Shown here piece by piece: positions 44,152 to 52,843 of a DNA stretch of 64,000 nt. Under the pieces are notes generated by a model. The model made no database searches and had not been told where the DNA came from. It saw nothing but the letters and a program-made list of their open reading frames with translations. The first letter of the stretch is position 1. Each line of letters begins with the position of its first letter. A program made the translations under genes and the position numbers. The stretch is from positions 186,001 through 250,000 of the forward strand of contig UCNE01000014.1 in NCBI GenBank assembly GCA_900473685.1, written 5' to 3'. This stretch comes from Hyphomicrobiales bacterium (GTDB lineage Bacteria > Pseudomonadota > Alphaproteobacteria > Rhizobiales > Rhizobiaceae).

Positions 44152-44300
44152 GATTCCTCCTTGAGGCCGAAGCCCCTCCCAAATACCCGGCGGCGCCTGA
44201 GCGGCGGCCCGATGATCCAATGAAGACCGGAGTTCCTCCTCGAAGTCCGGTATGGGCAGATAATCGTAACGGCGAAGCACTGTCAATATAATTCATACAT

Positions 44301-44314
44301 TGAAATATATTTCA
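44301..44314. promoter_or_regulatory. Palindrome in the promoter region of the SorC-regulated operon
   Basis: TGAAATATATTTCA, a perfect 14-nt palindrome in an AT-rich stretch 150 nt upstream of the binding-protein gene, in the 266-nt region shared with the divergent phosphatase gene. It is a candidate site for the SorC-type regulator, but AT-rich palindromes can occur by chance, so this is tentative. Confidence 0.45.
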
Positions 44315-44417
44315 CGCATTCCTTCAAGCCTCTCCCCGGACACCATTGCACGCCGTTCAGGCTGTTGTCAGCCAAAACGCCAATGGTCAGTCCATCGAAG
44401 CGGACGCTGGTGAGATA

Positions 44418-44981
44418 ATGCACAAAATCGTCAAGCTGGCTGGACTGGCAGGCTGCGTGGCAGCCCTGGGGCTGGGAGCCTATCTGTTTGCCATTCAGGC
44501 TGCGGGGAATTTTTCCGAAGTGCTGCCCGGCACGCTCTATCGTTCGAACCAGCCGACAGCCCTGCAGGTTGCCGACTATGCGCAGCGCTATGGCATCAAG
44601 ACCATTGTCAACCTGCGCGGCAGCAGCGAGGCTGCTTCATGGTACAAGAACGAGGTCGCCGCCGCCGCCGCCCTCGGTATTAAGCATATCGACTTCAAGA
44701 TGTCGGCGACACGAGAATTGAGCGTCGAAGAAGCCCACAAGCTCGTCACGTTGTTGCGCGACGCGCCGACACCCATTCTCATCCACTGCAAATCCGGCGC
44801 CGACCGGACCGGCCTTGCCTCCGTGCTTTATCTCAACCGGATTGCCGGCGTCGACGAAGACATTGCCGAGCGGCAACTGTCGATCCGGTTTGGCCATTTC
44901 AGCATCCCTTTCCTCTCGCCCACCTATGCGATGGACGAGAATTGGGAAATGCTCGAAAAGGTCTACGGCCTTTCCGGCTGA
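44418..44981 (+). CDS. Membrane-anchored dual-specificity/tyrosine phosphatase-like protein
   Basis: Protein of 187 residues with an N-terminal membrane anchor or uncleaved signal (residues about 5-28) and a cysteine-dependent phosphatase domain. The active-site loop HCKSGADRTG (His123, Cys124, Arg130) matches HCX5R, and an upstream Asp (about 92) could be the general acid. The domain would lie in the periplasm, suggesting dephosphorylation of an exported or lipid-linked substrate. GGTGAG precedes the ATG at 44418. It is divergent from the polyol-type operon and convergent with the FucA-like operon; no functional link is evident. Confidence 0.85.
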   Translation: MHKIVKLAGLAGCVAALGLGAYLFAIQAAGNFSEVLPGTLYRSNQPTALQVADYAQRYGIKTIVNLRGSSEAASWYKNEVAAAAALGIKHIDFKMSATRELSVEEAHKLVTLLRDAPTPILIHCKSGADRTGLASVLYLNRIAGVDEDIAERQLSIRFGHFSIPFLSPTYAMDENWEMLEKVYGLSG

Positions 44982-45019
44982 TCATGGCCGCTGGCCATTG
45001 GCAGGCGTCACCCGCCGGG

Positions 45020-45721
45020 TCAGGACAGCGCCCGCTGCCGGGCGATGTCGTTGACCCCCTCGGCATCCGGCGCATGGCCATAGCTCATCTTGCGCATCTG
45101 CTCGATCACCCGTGCCATTTCATCGTCCGGCAACACCGGCGGCTCGCCGAGCGTCAAAGCCTGGACATACATGCGTGACAAGGTCTCGATTTCGATCGCC
45201 AGCCAGAGCGCGCCTTCCAGCGTCTTGCCAAGCGAAATCTGGCCGTGCTGACCGAGCAGGCAGGCGAGCCGGTCTTTCAGCGCCACCAGCGCATGATCCG
45301 ACAGGGCCTGCGTCCCGAAGGTGGCATATTCGGCACACCGCACCGTCGTACCGCCCGCAACGCCGGTCATGTAATGAAAGCTCGGGATGGCCTTGTGATG
45401 GCAGGCAAGCGTCGTGGCGTAGATCGAGTGGCAGTGCAGCACGACATTGATATCCTGACGGTTCTTCAGAATGTCGCGATGGAAACGCCATTCCGACGAC
45501 GGCCGGCGGCCGGCATAGGTGCCGTCGAAATCCATCTCGACCAGATCGTCCGGCGTCATCGTGTCATAGGCAAGGGAGGACGGCGTAACGAGGAAACCGG
45601 TGGTCGTTCGCACGGAGAGGTTCCCCGCCGTTCCCTGATTGATGCCGCTGGCATTCATCTTGCGGCAGGTGTCGACCATATCGCGGCGCAACGCTGCAAT
45701 ATCGGTGTGTTGAGTGCTCAT
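45020..45721 (-). CDS. Class II aldolase, FucA-like
   Basis: Zinc-dependent aldolase of 233 residues closely resembling L-fuculose-1-phosphate aldolase. NASGINQGTAGNLSVR is the phosphate-binding N-terminal block; the metal and catalytic residues are kept as Glu77 (SSEWRFH), His96 and His98 (HCHS), Tyr117 (FHYM) and His159 (GQHG). It should split a ketose 1-phosphate into dihydroxyacetone phosphate and an aldehyde. The start overlaps the kinase stop by four bases (ATGA), and the gene ends the operon 52688-45020. Sugar specificity is not determined by these motifs. Confidence 0.92.
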   Translation of the reverse strand: MSTQHTDIAALRRDMVDTCRKMNASGINQGTAGNLSVRTTTGFLVTPSSLAYDTMTPDDLVEMDFDGTYAGRRPSSEWRFHRDILKNRQDINVVLHCHSIYATTLACHHKAIPSFHYMTGVAGGTTVRCAEYATFGTQALSDHALVALKDRLACLLGQHGQISLGKTLEGALWLAIEIETLSRMYVQALTLGEPPVLPDDEMARVIEQMRKMSYGHAPDAEGVNDIARQRALS

Positions 45722-47214
45722 GGGGAGGACCTTTCGTAAAGCATGTTGACATTCGTGGCCTGCCTGGCCGCGGCCTGCCAACGGCGGGCGTAGGCCGCCA
45801 GATCGGCGGATGGATGATCGAAGACCGGCGGCTTTTCGAGCGCGATCGCCGCGCGGGCGGACCGGGTGTCGTGGCTGGCAAGAAGGGCTGTGCCGGAGGC
45901 GACACCATAGGTATCGAGATTGGAAACCGTGTCGCCCTGCGGCCGCAGTGCTGCGACCAGCGCCGCATAAAGCGGATCCCGCAGAAAGCTGCCGTCGAGG
46001 ATCACCCGGCCGCTGCTTCCCAGCGCATCCAGGCATTCGACCGTCAGAAGCGCGGTATAGAGAACAGCCAGCGCCTTGCGCTCCGCCGCATCGGCAGGCT
46101 GGGGACCGGTGATCCGCCCCTTTCCCGCGCTCCCAGGAAATAGCCCGTCATCATCCCCGAAGGATGGCAATGCCATCGTGCCTTGCATAATCATCCGGCT
46201 GACGAGCGTGGCATCGGCATTGAGATGAGCATCATCACGCCCGGCGACATGGGTGAACTCGCGTCCGCCCATGGTCAAGGCGCCACCGATCGGGTTGCCA
46301 TCGACATCACTGTTGCAGGTCATGCCCCGGTGTTCGTCCAGCCGATCAAGCGGTGTCTTGCCGCTCAAGGCAACGATCCAAGTGCCGGTGGAAACCACGG
46401 TCGCCTCGTCGAACCCGGCCGCCTGATAACGGTAGAAGTTGGCGCTGCTGTCATGAATGCCCGCAAGAACCTTGATATCCAATGGCAGGCCATGCCGCCT
46501 GGCCAGAGCCGGGCGGATTGTGCCAACCGTTTCCCATGCCTTGGCAAAGGGCGGCAGCAGGTTTTCCCAGCCTTGAGATGCGACGATGGGAGACCAATGC
46601 CGCTCCGCCACATTCCAGAGATGCGACTGCGCACCGAGAACAGTCGCCTCCGAAACCGCCACGCCCGACATCCGCCAGGCCCAGTATTGCGGCACGCCGA
46701 AAAACCAGCGCGCCCGGGAAAAGCCTTGTGGATCAGCCTGCTGCATCCAGAACATCTGGCGGGCATGATGGGTGGCGCCGTGCATCATGGCGCTGCCGCG
46801 GTCAAAAAATGAGCCGGACAACGTCACATAACGTCGGCGGATATCATCCGGCAGCGCCTGTTCGTAGTCGATCATCGGCAGGGCCGTGCCGTCACCCGCA
46901 TCGGGATCCGGCCCGGCGAGGACGCCGCCGGAGCCATGGCCGGCTGAAACGAATGTCGAGAGCGGATGGCGTTTCGCAAGGCCGGCAAGCGTGCCGAACA
47001 CCCAATCACTGAGTGTATCCAGATCGTGATGCCGCCACGGGCCGTCTTCGAGCACCGGATTGGCAACCGACAGTGTTTCGAGGATGGTGCCGGACGCGGT
47101 GACGGCGTTGAGCTTCACATTGGTCTTGCCGACATCGAAAACCGCGACAGTCGCCGCCTGCCCGTCATCCCGTCGATCGTTCCACTGCCCGTCCGCCATT
47201 GCCGCATCCCGCAT
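45718..47214 (-). CDS. FGGY carbohydrate kinase, RhaK-like
   Basis: Ketose kinase of about 498 residues. AVFDVGKTNVKLNAV is the N-terminal phosphate loop of the RhaK/FucK subgroup; VLAGIHDSSANFYRYQAAG holds the catalytic Asp, and STGTWIVALSG the adenosine-side loop. It should phosphorylate the ketose produced by the upstream epimerase-like enzyme for cleavage by the FucA-like aldolase. Two in-frame ATGs (47214 and 47199) both have G-rich stretches upstream, so the start is uncertain by five residues. A 10-bp stem-loop precedes it. Confidence 0.9.
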   Translation of the reverse strand: MRDAAMADGQWNDRRDDGQAATVAVFDVGKTNVKLNAVTASGTILETLSVANPVLEDGPWRHHDLDTLSDWVFGTLAGLAKRHPLSTFVSAGHGSGGVLAGPDPDAGDGTALPMIDYEQALPDDIRRRYVTLSGSFFDRGSAMMHGATHHARQMFWMQQADPQGFSRARWFFGVPQYWAWRMSGVAVSEATVLGAQSHLWNVAERHWSPIVASQGWENLLPPFAKAWETVGTIRPALARRHGLPLDIKVLAGIHDSSANFYRYQAAGFDEATVVSTGTWIVALSGKTPLDRLDEHRGMTCNSDVDGNPIGGALTMGGREFTHVAGRDDAHLNADATLVSRMIMQGTMALPSFGDDDGLFPGSAGKGRITGPQPADAAERKALAVLYTALLTVECLDALGSSGRVILDGSFLRDPLYAALVAALRPQGDTVSNLDTYGVASGTALLASHDTRSARAAIALEKPPVFDHPSADLAAYARRWQAAARQATNVNMLYERSSP

Positions 47215-47228
47215 TTGCCTATCCGTGC

Positions 47229-47256
47229 GGCTGTTCCCACCGGTGCGGGAACAGCC
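47229..47256 (-). other. Intercistronic stem-loop between epimerase and kinase genes
   Basis: GGCTGTTCCC / GGGAACAGCC, a perfect 10-bp inverted repeat with an 8-nt loop, occupies nearly the whole 49-nt gap between the TIM-barrel gene (ends 47264) and the kinase gene (starts 47214). No T-tract is present; a role in mRNA processing or differential stability within the operon is likely. Confidence 0.65.
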
Positions 47257-47263
47257 TTGGCCG

Positions 47264-48112
47264 TCAGATCAAGCCGTATTGCCGCGCCTTGTTGCGCAGG
47301 AACGGCAGGCCGTTGCCCATCACTTCGGCCTCGTCCTTGGCCACCGGCCGCCAGACAGCAAGCCCATAGGCCACCTGCGGCGGCATGTTGATGAAGCTCT
47401 CCATCGCCAGACCGCCCTTAAAGCCGATGGCGGCAAGCGCTGCATAGATCTCGTCCCACGGCACGTTGCCATAACCCGGCGTGCCGCGATCGCTTTCCGA
47501 GAGATGGATATATTTCAGGTGTTCGCGCGCATCGAGAATGCCGTTGGCTGCGCCCTTTTCCTCGATGTTCATGTGATAGGTATCGAGATGCACGAAGACA
47601 TTGTCGGCACCGACCCTCTCGATCATGTCGACGGCCTGCCAGCCGGTATTGATCAGGTGGTTTTCGTAGCGGTTGACCGCCTCGACGCCGAGCTCGATGC
47701 CGCGCGTCTTGGCGTGCTTGGCCGCCGCCTGCAGGGCGCGGGCGATATTGTCGTATTCCTTCTCTGTCGGCGGCACACCGGTGCGCTCGCCGATACCGCC
47801 AAAAATGACGCCAGACAGGGCTTCCGCACCCATATCCGCCGTCTTGTCGATGGCGACCTTCAGGTGCTCGACGGCTTTTTCCGGATGCACCGAGGCCCAG
47901 GCATGTTCCGGCAGACCGAGCGAGCAGACCGAGCGCAACTTGTGTTTCTCCAGCAGCTTGCGGCTATGTTCGGCATCCACCGCCGGCGCGTCGAGAAGCG
48001 CGATCTCGATGAAATCCATCTCGTATTTGACCGCGGCGGCAATTGCCTTTTCCGCCCCTGCATGGTCCCATTTCATGGTCCACATGCTGGTATGAACGCC
48101 AAAACCTTCCAT
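47264..48112 (-). CDS. Ketose 3-epimerase-like TIM-barrel protein (D-tagatose 3-epimerase family)
   Basis: Sugar epimerase/isomerase of 282 residues in the xylose-isomerase-like TIM-barrel group. The pattern is close to D-tagatose/D-psicose 3-epimerases, with all four metal ligands: Glu in GVEAVNRYENHLINT, Asp in VHLDTYHMNIEE, His in YIHLSES and Glu in LAMESFIN; GTPGYGNVPWDEIYAALAAIGFKG is another family block. It probably acts on the unphosphorylated sugar before the kinase. An aldose-ketose isomerase such as a D-apiose isomerase is an alternative. The start at 48112 is supported by AAGGATAAAACC; the upstream permease ends 4 nt away. Confidence 0.88.
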   Translation of the reverse strand: MEGFGVHTSMWTMKWDHAGAEKAIAAAVKYEMDFIEIALLDAPAVDAEHSRKLLEKHKLRSVCSLGLPEHAWASVHPEKAVEHLKVAIDKTADMGAEALSGVIFGGIGERTGVPPTEKEYDNIARALQAAAKHAKTRGIELGVEAVNRYENHLINTGWQAVDMIERVGADNVFVHLDTYHMNIEEKGAANGILDAREHLKYIHLSESDRGTPGYGNVPWDEIYAALAAIGFKGGLAMESFINMPPQVAYGLAVWRPVAKDEAEVMGNGLPFLRNKARQYGLI

Positions 48113-48116
48113 GGTT

Positions 48117-49112
48117 TTATCCTTTTTTTCGCTTGAGAGATTGGAAGTGGCCTGCGGCAAAACGCAGGATCATCACGGTGATGAGCAGGATGCCCCAGAC
48201 GGCTGTGGCCAGATGCTGGTTGGCACCGAGGATGTTGAGGCCGGAAGACAGGAGTTGCAGCACCACGAGCGCCACCGCCACCGGGATGACCCGGCCAAAA
48301 CCGCCGAACGGATTGACGCCGCCGAGGAAGCAGGCAAGCACGGTGATCAGCAGGTAGGATTCGCCGTGGCCGACGCGCACCGAGTTGAAGCGGGCCAGCA
48401 TGATGATGCCGGCAATCGCACACATCGCCCCCGACAGTGTGTAGACCAGCACCAGCACCTTGCGGGTATTAACGCCGGAATACCGCGCCGCCTCGATATT
48501 CGAGCCGATCATGTAGGTGTTAAAGCCGAGCTTCATACGGGTCAAAAGCAGATGCCAGATCAGGACGCAGCCGATGAACACCAGAAGCGGTACCGGAAAG
48601 CCCAAAATGCTGCCATGGCCGAGCGGCTGCAAGAAAGCCGGAAACCCCGAAACATCGCCGCCGCGCGTCAAAAACTCGCCGAGCCCGCGCAGAAAAATCA
48701 TCATCGAGAGAGAGACAAGGATCGGATGGGCACGGGTATAGGCAATCACCAGCCCCATCACCACGCCGCTCAGCGCCCCAACGCCCACCCCAAGCACCGA
48801 TCCAAGCAAGAAGGCAAACGGCCCGGCATCGGCGCCACCATTCTGCTGCAGCACCCAGGCAACCGTCAGCCCGGCAAGATTGGCGGTAAAGGTGATGGCG
48901 AGGTTGAGCCCGCCGGTCAAAACCGGCAGGAGCATCGCCAGGGTGAGAAGCCCGAGTTCCGGCAGCTGGAAAGCCACCGAGCCGAAGGTCGCCCAGCTGA
49001 AGAATTGCGGCGACGCAAGACTGAAGATCACCAGCACGGCGATCAGCGCAAATCCCGGCCCGGCCATATCCGGCCCAAGTGCCACCTTGATACGATTGAG
49101 GATTGTGGTCAT
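48117..49112 (-). CDS. Ribose-type ABC importer permease (second)
   Basis: Inner-membrane permease of 331 residues, RbsC-like. PVLTGGLNLAITFTANLAG replaces the usual GGIDLS signature with GGLNLA, and LACFLGGVNPFGGFGRVIPVAVAL replaces the usual LGG-GS-GG segment; both changes suggest a diverged heterodimer partner of the other permease. Its start overlaps that gene's stop by four bases. Confidence 0.92.
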   Translation of the reverse strand: MTTILNRIKVALGPDMAGPGFALIAVLVIFSLASPQFFSWATFGSVAFQLPELGLLTLAMLLPVLTGGLNLAITFTANLAGLTVAWVLQQNGGADAGPFAFLLGSVLGVGVGALSGVVMGLVIAYTRAHPILVSLSMMIFLRGLGEFLTRGGDVSGFPAFLQPLGHGSILGFPVPLLVFIGCVLIWHLLLTRMKLGFNTYMIGSNIEAARYSGVNTRKVLVLVYTLSGAMCAIAGIIMLARFNSVRVGHGESYLLITVLACFLGGVNPFGGFGRVIPVAVALVVLQLLSSGLNILGANQHLATAVWGILLITVMILRFAAGHFQSLKRKKG

Positions 49113-50110
49113 TTGCGGCCCTCCTCGTGGCGCATGAACGGCAAGAGCTTTTCGATGCTGGTATTGGACAGGGTGATGGCAGCGAGAATGATGGCGCCGA
49201 CGATCATCTTGAAGGCATAGGGAGAGACACCCGCCAGATTGAGCCCGTTCTGGGTGATAGAGATCAGAAGCACGCCGAGCACGCAGCCGAGCACCGAGCC
49301 CTTGCCACCGCCGAGCCGTGCGCCACCCAGAACCACGGCGGCGAGCACATCCAGTTCGCGGCCATACAATGCGTTCGGCACCACTTCCTGGGCATAATGC
49401 GCCTGGATCAGCCCGCCGATCCCGGCCATCAGGCCTAGCCAGCCGAACGCGATGAACTGCATGGCGCCGATATTGATGCCGAACCGGCGCGCGCCCTCCG
49501 GATTGTCGCCGAAAGCATAGAGCTGGCGGCCGGTCGTCGTGCGGGTGATGAATACCCAGGTCGCCACCACGCAGATCAACATGACCAGCACCGGCAAGGT
49601 GATCTCGATCCAGCTGCCATCAGCCATTTCGTGTTCGAACAGGATGACGCGCGAGGTCAGCCAGTCCGGCAGGTTGTAGATCGACACCCCACGGGTGAAG
49701 AACATCAGCAGGCCGAAATAGATGTTGAAGGTGGCGATGGTCGCGACGATCGAAATGATCCGGAATTTGAGGATCAGGAAAGCGTTGATAGCGCCGAGCA
49801 AGACGCCGAGCGCACCGGCGATCAACAGCCCGCTGATCCACCCGCCGCCTCCTATCCATCCAAGCATCAGAGCCGCGACATACTGGACGACGGACGCAGC
49901 GACCGCGAACGAAATATCGATGCCACCGGCAATCAGAACCACCAGAAGGCCGACGGCAAAGATGATGTTGACGGAGCTGGTATTGAGCAGATCGAACGCA
50001 TTGCCGAGCGTGAAGAACCGGTCGGTTGCGAAGGACAGGAACAGGCTGATGACAGCGATGACGGCGATCAGCGCAAATTCCGTCGCATGGGATTGAACGG
50101 CCTTACGCAT
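49109..50110 (-). CDS. Ribose-type ABC importer permease (first)
   Basis: Inner-membrane permease of 333 residues, RbsC-like, with the canonical signature LVVLIAGGIDISFAVAASV and AAVVLGGARLGGGKGSVLGCVLG. It pairs with the diverged permease encoded next, giving a two-permease transporter like the rhizobial rhamnose importer. The ATG at 50110 overlaps the ATPase gene end by 8 nt; the longer open frame up to 50407 runs antisense-free but inside the ATPase gene and is not used. Confidence 0.92.
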   Translation of the reverse strand: MRKAVQSHATEFALIAVIAVISLFLSFATDRFFTLGNAFDLLNTSSVNIIFAVGLLVVLIAGGIDISFAVAASVVQYVAALMLGWIGGGGWISGLLIAGALGVLLGAINAFLILKFRIISIVATIATFNIYFGLLMFFTRGVSIYNLPDWLTSRVILFEHEMADGSWIEITLPVLVMLICVVATWVFITRTTTGRQLYAFGDNPEGARRFGINIGAMQFIAFGWLGLMAGIGGLIQAHYAQEVVPNALYGRELDVLAAVVLGGARLGGGKGSVLGCVLGVLLISITQNGLNLAGVSPYAFKMIVGAIILAAITLSNTSIEKLLPFMRHEEGRK

Positions 50111-51611
50111 AGACGGCTGCCTCGATTTCGGCGAGCGAGCAATCCGCCGGCAGGAACTGGTTGACGATCCGCCCCTTGGCCATATGCAGCACACGGTCCG
50201 CATTGAAATAAACTTCCGGCACCTCGTCGGAGATGAGGATGATCGCGAGGCCGGTCTCCGCCAGCTTCGCGACGATATCGAAAATGCCCGCTCGCGCACC
50301 GACATCGACGGTCGGGGCATCGAGAATGAGTAGTCTCGGATCGGTGGCCAGCCATTTGGCAATGGCAATGCGCTGCTGGTTGCCGCCCGACAGCGTCGAG
50401 ATCGCATCGGTCTGCAAACCGATCTTGACGCCGAGATCGGCGATCCACTGGGCGACCAGATCGCGCTTGCGCGTATCGGACAGAAGACCGCTGACTGTGA
50501 TCTTGTCGAGTGAGGCGATCACCAGATTGTCGGCGATCGATTGCGGCTGGATCAGCCCGAGCGACAGCCGGTCCTCGGAGAGATAGGCGATCCCCGCCGC
50601 GATGGCGTCGCGGTTGGACGAAAAATGCACCGGCTTGCCTTCGAGTTTGATGGAGCCGGAGCGCGGCTTCAGCATGCCGAACAGCGACAAGGCCAGCTCC
50701 GTGCGCCCAGCCCCGAGCAGCCCGGTGATCCCAAGCGTTTCGCCCCGTCGGACGGTAAGCGAGATATCCTCGAACTGTCCGGGCAGGGACAGCTCCTCGA
50801 CCTCCAGCACAACGGGACTGGCACCGACGTCGCTGGCGCGAACAGTCTGGTCGAAGGTCTTGCCGGTCATCAACTCGGTAATGCGCGATTGGGTCATGCC
50901 GTCGGTCGAATAGGCACCGACCAGCGCGCCATCACGCAGCACCGTCAGCCGGCTGGAAATCTCCAGCACCTCCGCCAACCGGTGGCTGACGAACACTACG
51001 GCGACGCCGGAGGCAGACAGCGTGCGAACGATATCGAGAAGATGGTCGGTTTCCGATTGTGTCAGTGATGCGGTCGGCTCGTCCATGAAGACAAGCTTCG
51101 CTTCGCCGACCAGCGCCCGGGCAATCGCCACGATCTGGCGCTGGGCGATGGCATAGTCCTTCAGCGGCCGGTCGACATCGAGCGTCACGCCCAGCCGCGC
51201 CAGGGCTTTGACCGCCTTCTCGCGCATGGCGTTATAATTGACGAAACGCGGCCAGCGGCCAAGCAGCGTCTGGAACGCAATATTCTCGGCCACCGTCATT
51301 TCCGGAAACAGCGCCAGATCCTGCCAGATCACCTGAATGCCGGAATTCTGCGCCGTCACCGGCGACATATGCGAATAGGTCTGGCTGTCGAACTCGATCA
51401 CCGCGCCGTCCTGTGGCCGGTAGACGCCGGTGATGATCTTGATCAGCGTGCTCTTGCCCGAGCCGTTTTCACCCGCCAGGCAGTGCACCTCACCCGGCAG
51501 AACGTCAAAGCTGACATCCTTCAAGGCCCTGACACCACCAAACGTCATGTTGATGTTGCGCAGGGACAGAAGCGGCTTCTGGCCACTCTTAGCGCTCTCG
51601 CGTCCAGTCAT
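50103..51611 (-). CDS. Ribose-type ABC importer ATPase with atypical second domain
   Basis: Double-domain ATPase of 502 residues. Domain 1 has Walker A GENGSGKST (about 48-56) and Walker B FMDEPTASLT, but its signature reads YAIAQRQIVAIARAL rather than LSGGQ. Domain 2 has GLLGAGRTE at Walker A, the signature LSGGNQQR, and a changed Walker B: LLILDAPTVDVG, where the catalytic Glu is Ala and two residues of the D-loop stretch are missing compared with RbsA. Thus probably only one composite site hydrolyses ATP. It follows the binding-protein gene after a structured 99-nt gap. Confidence 0.92.
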   Translation of the reverse strand: MTGRESAKSGQKPLLSLRNINMTFGGVRALKDVSFDVLPGEVHCLAGENGSGKSTLIKIITGVYRPQDGAVIEFDSQTYSHMSPVTAQNSGIQVIWQDLALFPEMTVAENIAFQTLLGRWPRFVNYNAMREKAVKALARLGVTLDVDRPLKDYAIAQRQIVAIARALVGEAKLVFMDEPTASLTQSETDHLLDIVRTLSASGVAVVFVSHRLAEVLEISSRLTVLRDGALVGAYSTDGMTQSRITELMTGKTFDQTVRASDVGASPVVLEVEELSLPGQFEDISLTVRRGETLGITGLLGAGRTELALSLFGMLKPRSGSIKLEGKPVHFSSNRDAIAAGIAYLSEDRLSLGLIQPQSIADNLVIASLDKITVSGLLSDTRKRDLVAQWIADLGVKIGLQTDAISTLSGGNQQRIAIAKWLATDPRLLILDAPTVDVGARAGIFDIVAKLAETGLAIILISDEVPEVYFNADRVLHMAKGRIVNQFLPADCSLAEIEAAVYA

Positions 51612-51645
51612 CGGTTCAACCTGTGAAATGCTGATTTTTTAGACC

Positions 51646-51691
51646 TTCCGGGCACCGCCGAGCCGGCCGAAGCCAGCCCAGCAGCCCGGGA
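51646..51691 (-). other. Structured intercistronic region after binding-protein gene
   Basis: On the transcribed strand an outer 8-bp stem with one G-U pair (51684-51691 with 51646-51653) encloses a 5-bp hairpin with a UUCG tetraloop (51663-51676). It begins 20 nt after the binding-protein stop and lies before the ATPase gene. An A-rich rather than U-rich tract follows, so it is not a classical terminator; stabilisation of the upstream mRNA is likely. Confidence 0.55.
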
Positions 51692-51710
51692 GAACCCGTT
51701 CTGGAACGCG

Positions 51711-52688
51711 TTACAGGCCCATGCCTGCAAGCTCGTCCACGGTATCCTTGTTGATCGGCAAAAGCTGATCGACGATGATGTCGTTACCAACAGGCTTGAT
51801 GACGCCGAGACCCGGAATATCGTCGCCATCCTTGACGCTCTCGCCCTTGATCAGGCGGTCGGCCATCGTGACGAAAACTTCGCCGGCCTGCTTCGGATTC
51901 CACATGAAGCCGCCGGAGATCGCCCCGGACTTGATCAGCTTCTGGCCCTGGCCGGGCGAGAATGGGCCAAGCACGAAGATTTCACCGGTCTTGCGGCGTT
52001 CCTCGACGGCACGTCCGGCACCGATCGGCCCCTGGCTGCCGAAAGCAAGGAAACCCTTCAGGTCCGGGTGAGCGGAAATCAGATCAAGCGCCGTCGAGCG
52101 GCTCTTGTCGACATCCTCCGCCACGCCATAGCGTTCGCCCACCAGCTTCATGTCGGGATAGTTGGCCTTGAGATAAGCGACGGCCGCATCGGCCCAGGCA
52201 TTGTGCAGGGGAACGGTGAGCGAGCCGACGAACACGGCATATTCACCCTTACCGCCCATCTTCTCTGCCAGAAGCTTGGCATGCGCTTCACCAAAACCGG
52301 TCGACGAGGCCAGCTCGAAATTCCAGTCGGCCCCCTTCTGGCTCGGCGATTCATGGGTGATGACGAAGATCCCGGCTTCCTTCGCCTTGGCGAGAACCGG
52401 TTCAAGCACCTTGGCATCGTTGGGAACAACGCCAATTACCTTGACGCCCTGCGCGATCAGATCCTCGATGGCGCGCACCTGCAGCGCCGGGTCAGCGCTG
52501 GTCGGGCCAACCATGAAGGCATCGAGACCGAGCTTGGCGCCCTGCTCCTTGATCCCGGCATCCATCGCGTTGAACCACGGAATACCGCCGATCTTGACGA
52601 CGACGCCAACCTTGTCGGCGGCCATCGCCGCAAACGAAACGCCAAGCGACAGCGATGCGGCGAGCGCCGCAATCATAAACTTTTTCAT
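51711..52688 (-). CDS. Ribose-type ABC importer substrate-binding protein
   Basis: Periplasmic binding protein of 325 residues (Peripla_BP_4). The start at 52688 follows GGAGGAAGAGC and gives a clean Sec signal peptide (MKKFMIAALAASLSLGVSFAAMA). The mature part has VVKIGGIPWFNAMDAGIKEQG and IEDLIAQGVKVIGVVPNDAKVLEPVLAKAKEAGIFVITHES, typical of rhizobial rhamnose/autoinducer-2-like binders. It is first in the LacI-regulated operon. The ligand is unknown; the downstream enzymes indicate a ketose or an aldose converted to one. Confidence 0.93.
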   Translation of the reverse strand: MKKFMIAALAASLSLGVSFAAMAADKVGVVVKIGGIPWFNAMDAGIKEQGAKLGLDAFMVGPTSADPALQVRAIEDLIAQGVKVIGVVPNDAKVLEPVLAKAKEAGIFVITHESPSQKGADWNFELASSTGFGEAHAKLLAEKMGGKGEYAVFVGSLTVPLHNAWADAAVAYLKANYPDMKLVGERYGVAEDVDKSRSTALDLISAHPDLKGFLAFGSQGPIGAGRAVEERRKTGEIFVLGPFSPGQGQKLIKSGAISGGFMWNPKQAGEVFVTMADRLIKGESVKDGDDIPGLGVIKPVGNDIIVDQLLPINKDTVDELAGMGL

Positions 52689-52843
52689 GCTCTTCCTCCT
52701 CCAAACGTTTCCGCGCACGGAAACAGGCCCGGGGCACCCGGCTGGCGCACCCTGTCAGTTCAGTTCGGATTGACGCGGGAAATCGCATCCTCCACTCCAC
52801 CGCCTCCTCAAGCGGACCATGGTGCACAATCGATATTTCTTTT

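Noticed and set aside
44984-44998. The palindrome ATGGCCGCTGGCCAT as terminator between the phosphatase and the aldolase genes.
   Set aside because: Stem of only 6 bp with a 3-nt loop and no T-tract; it could be chance in GC-rich sequence.
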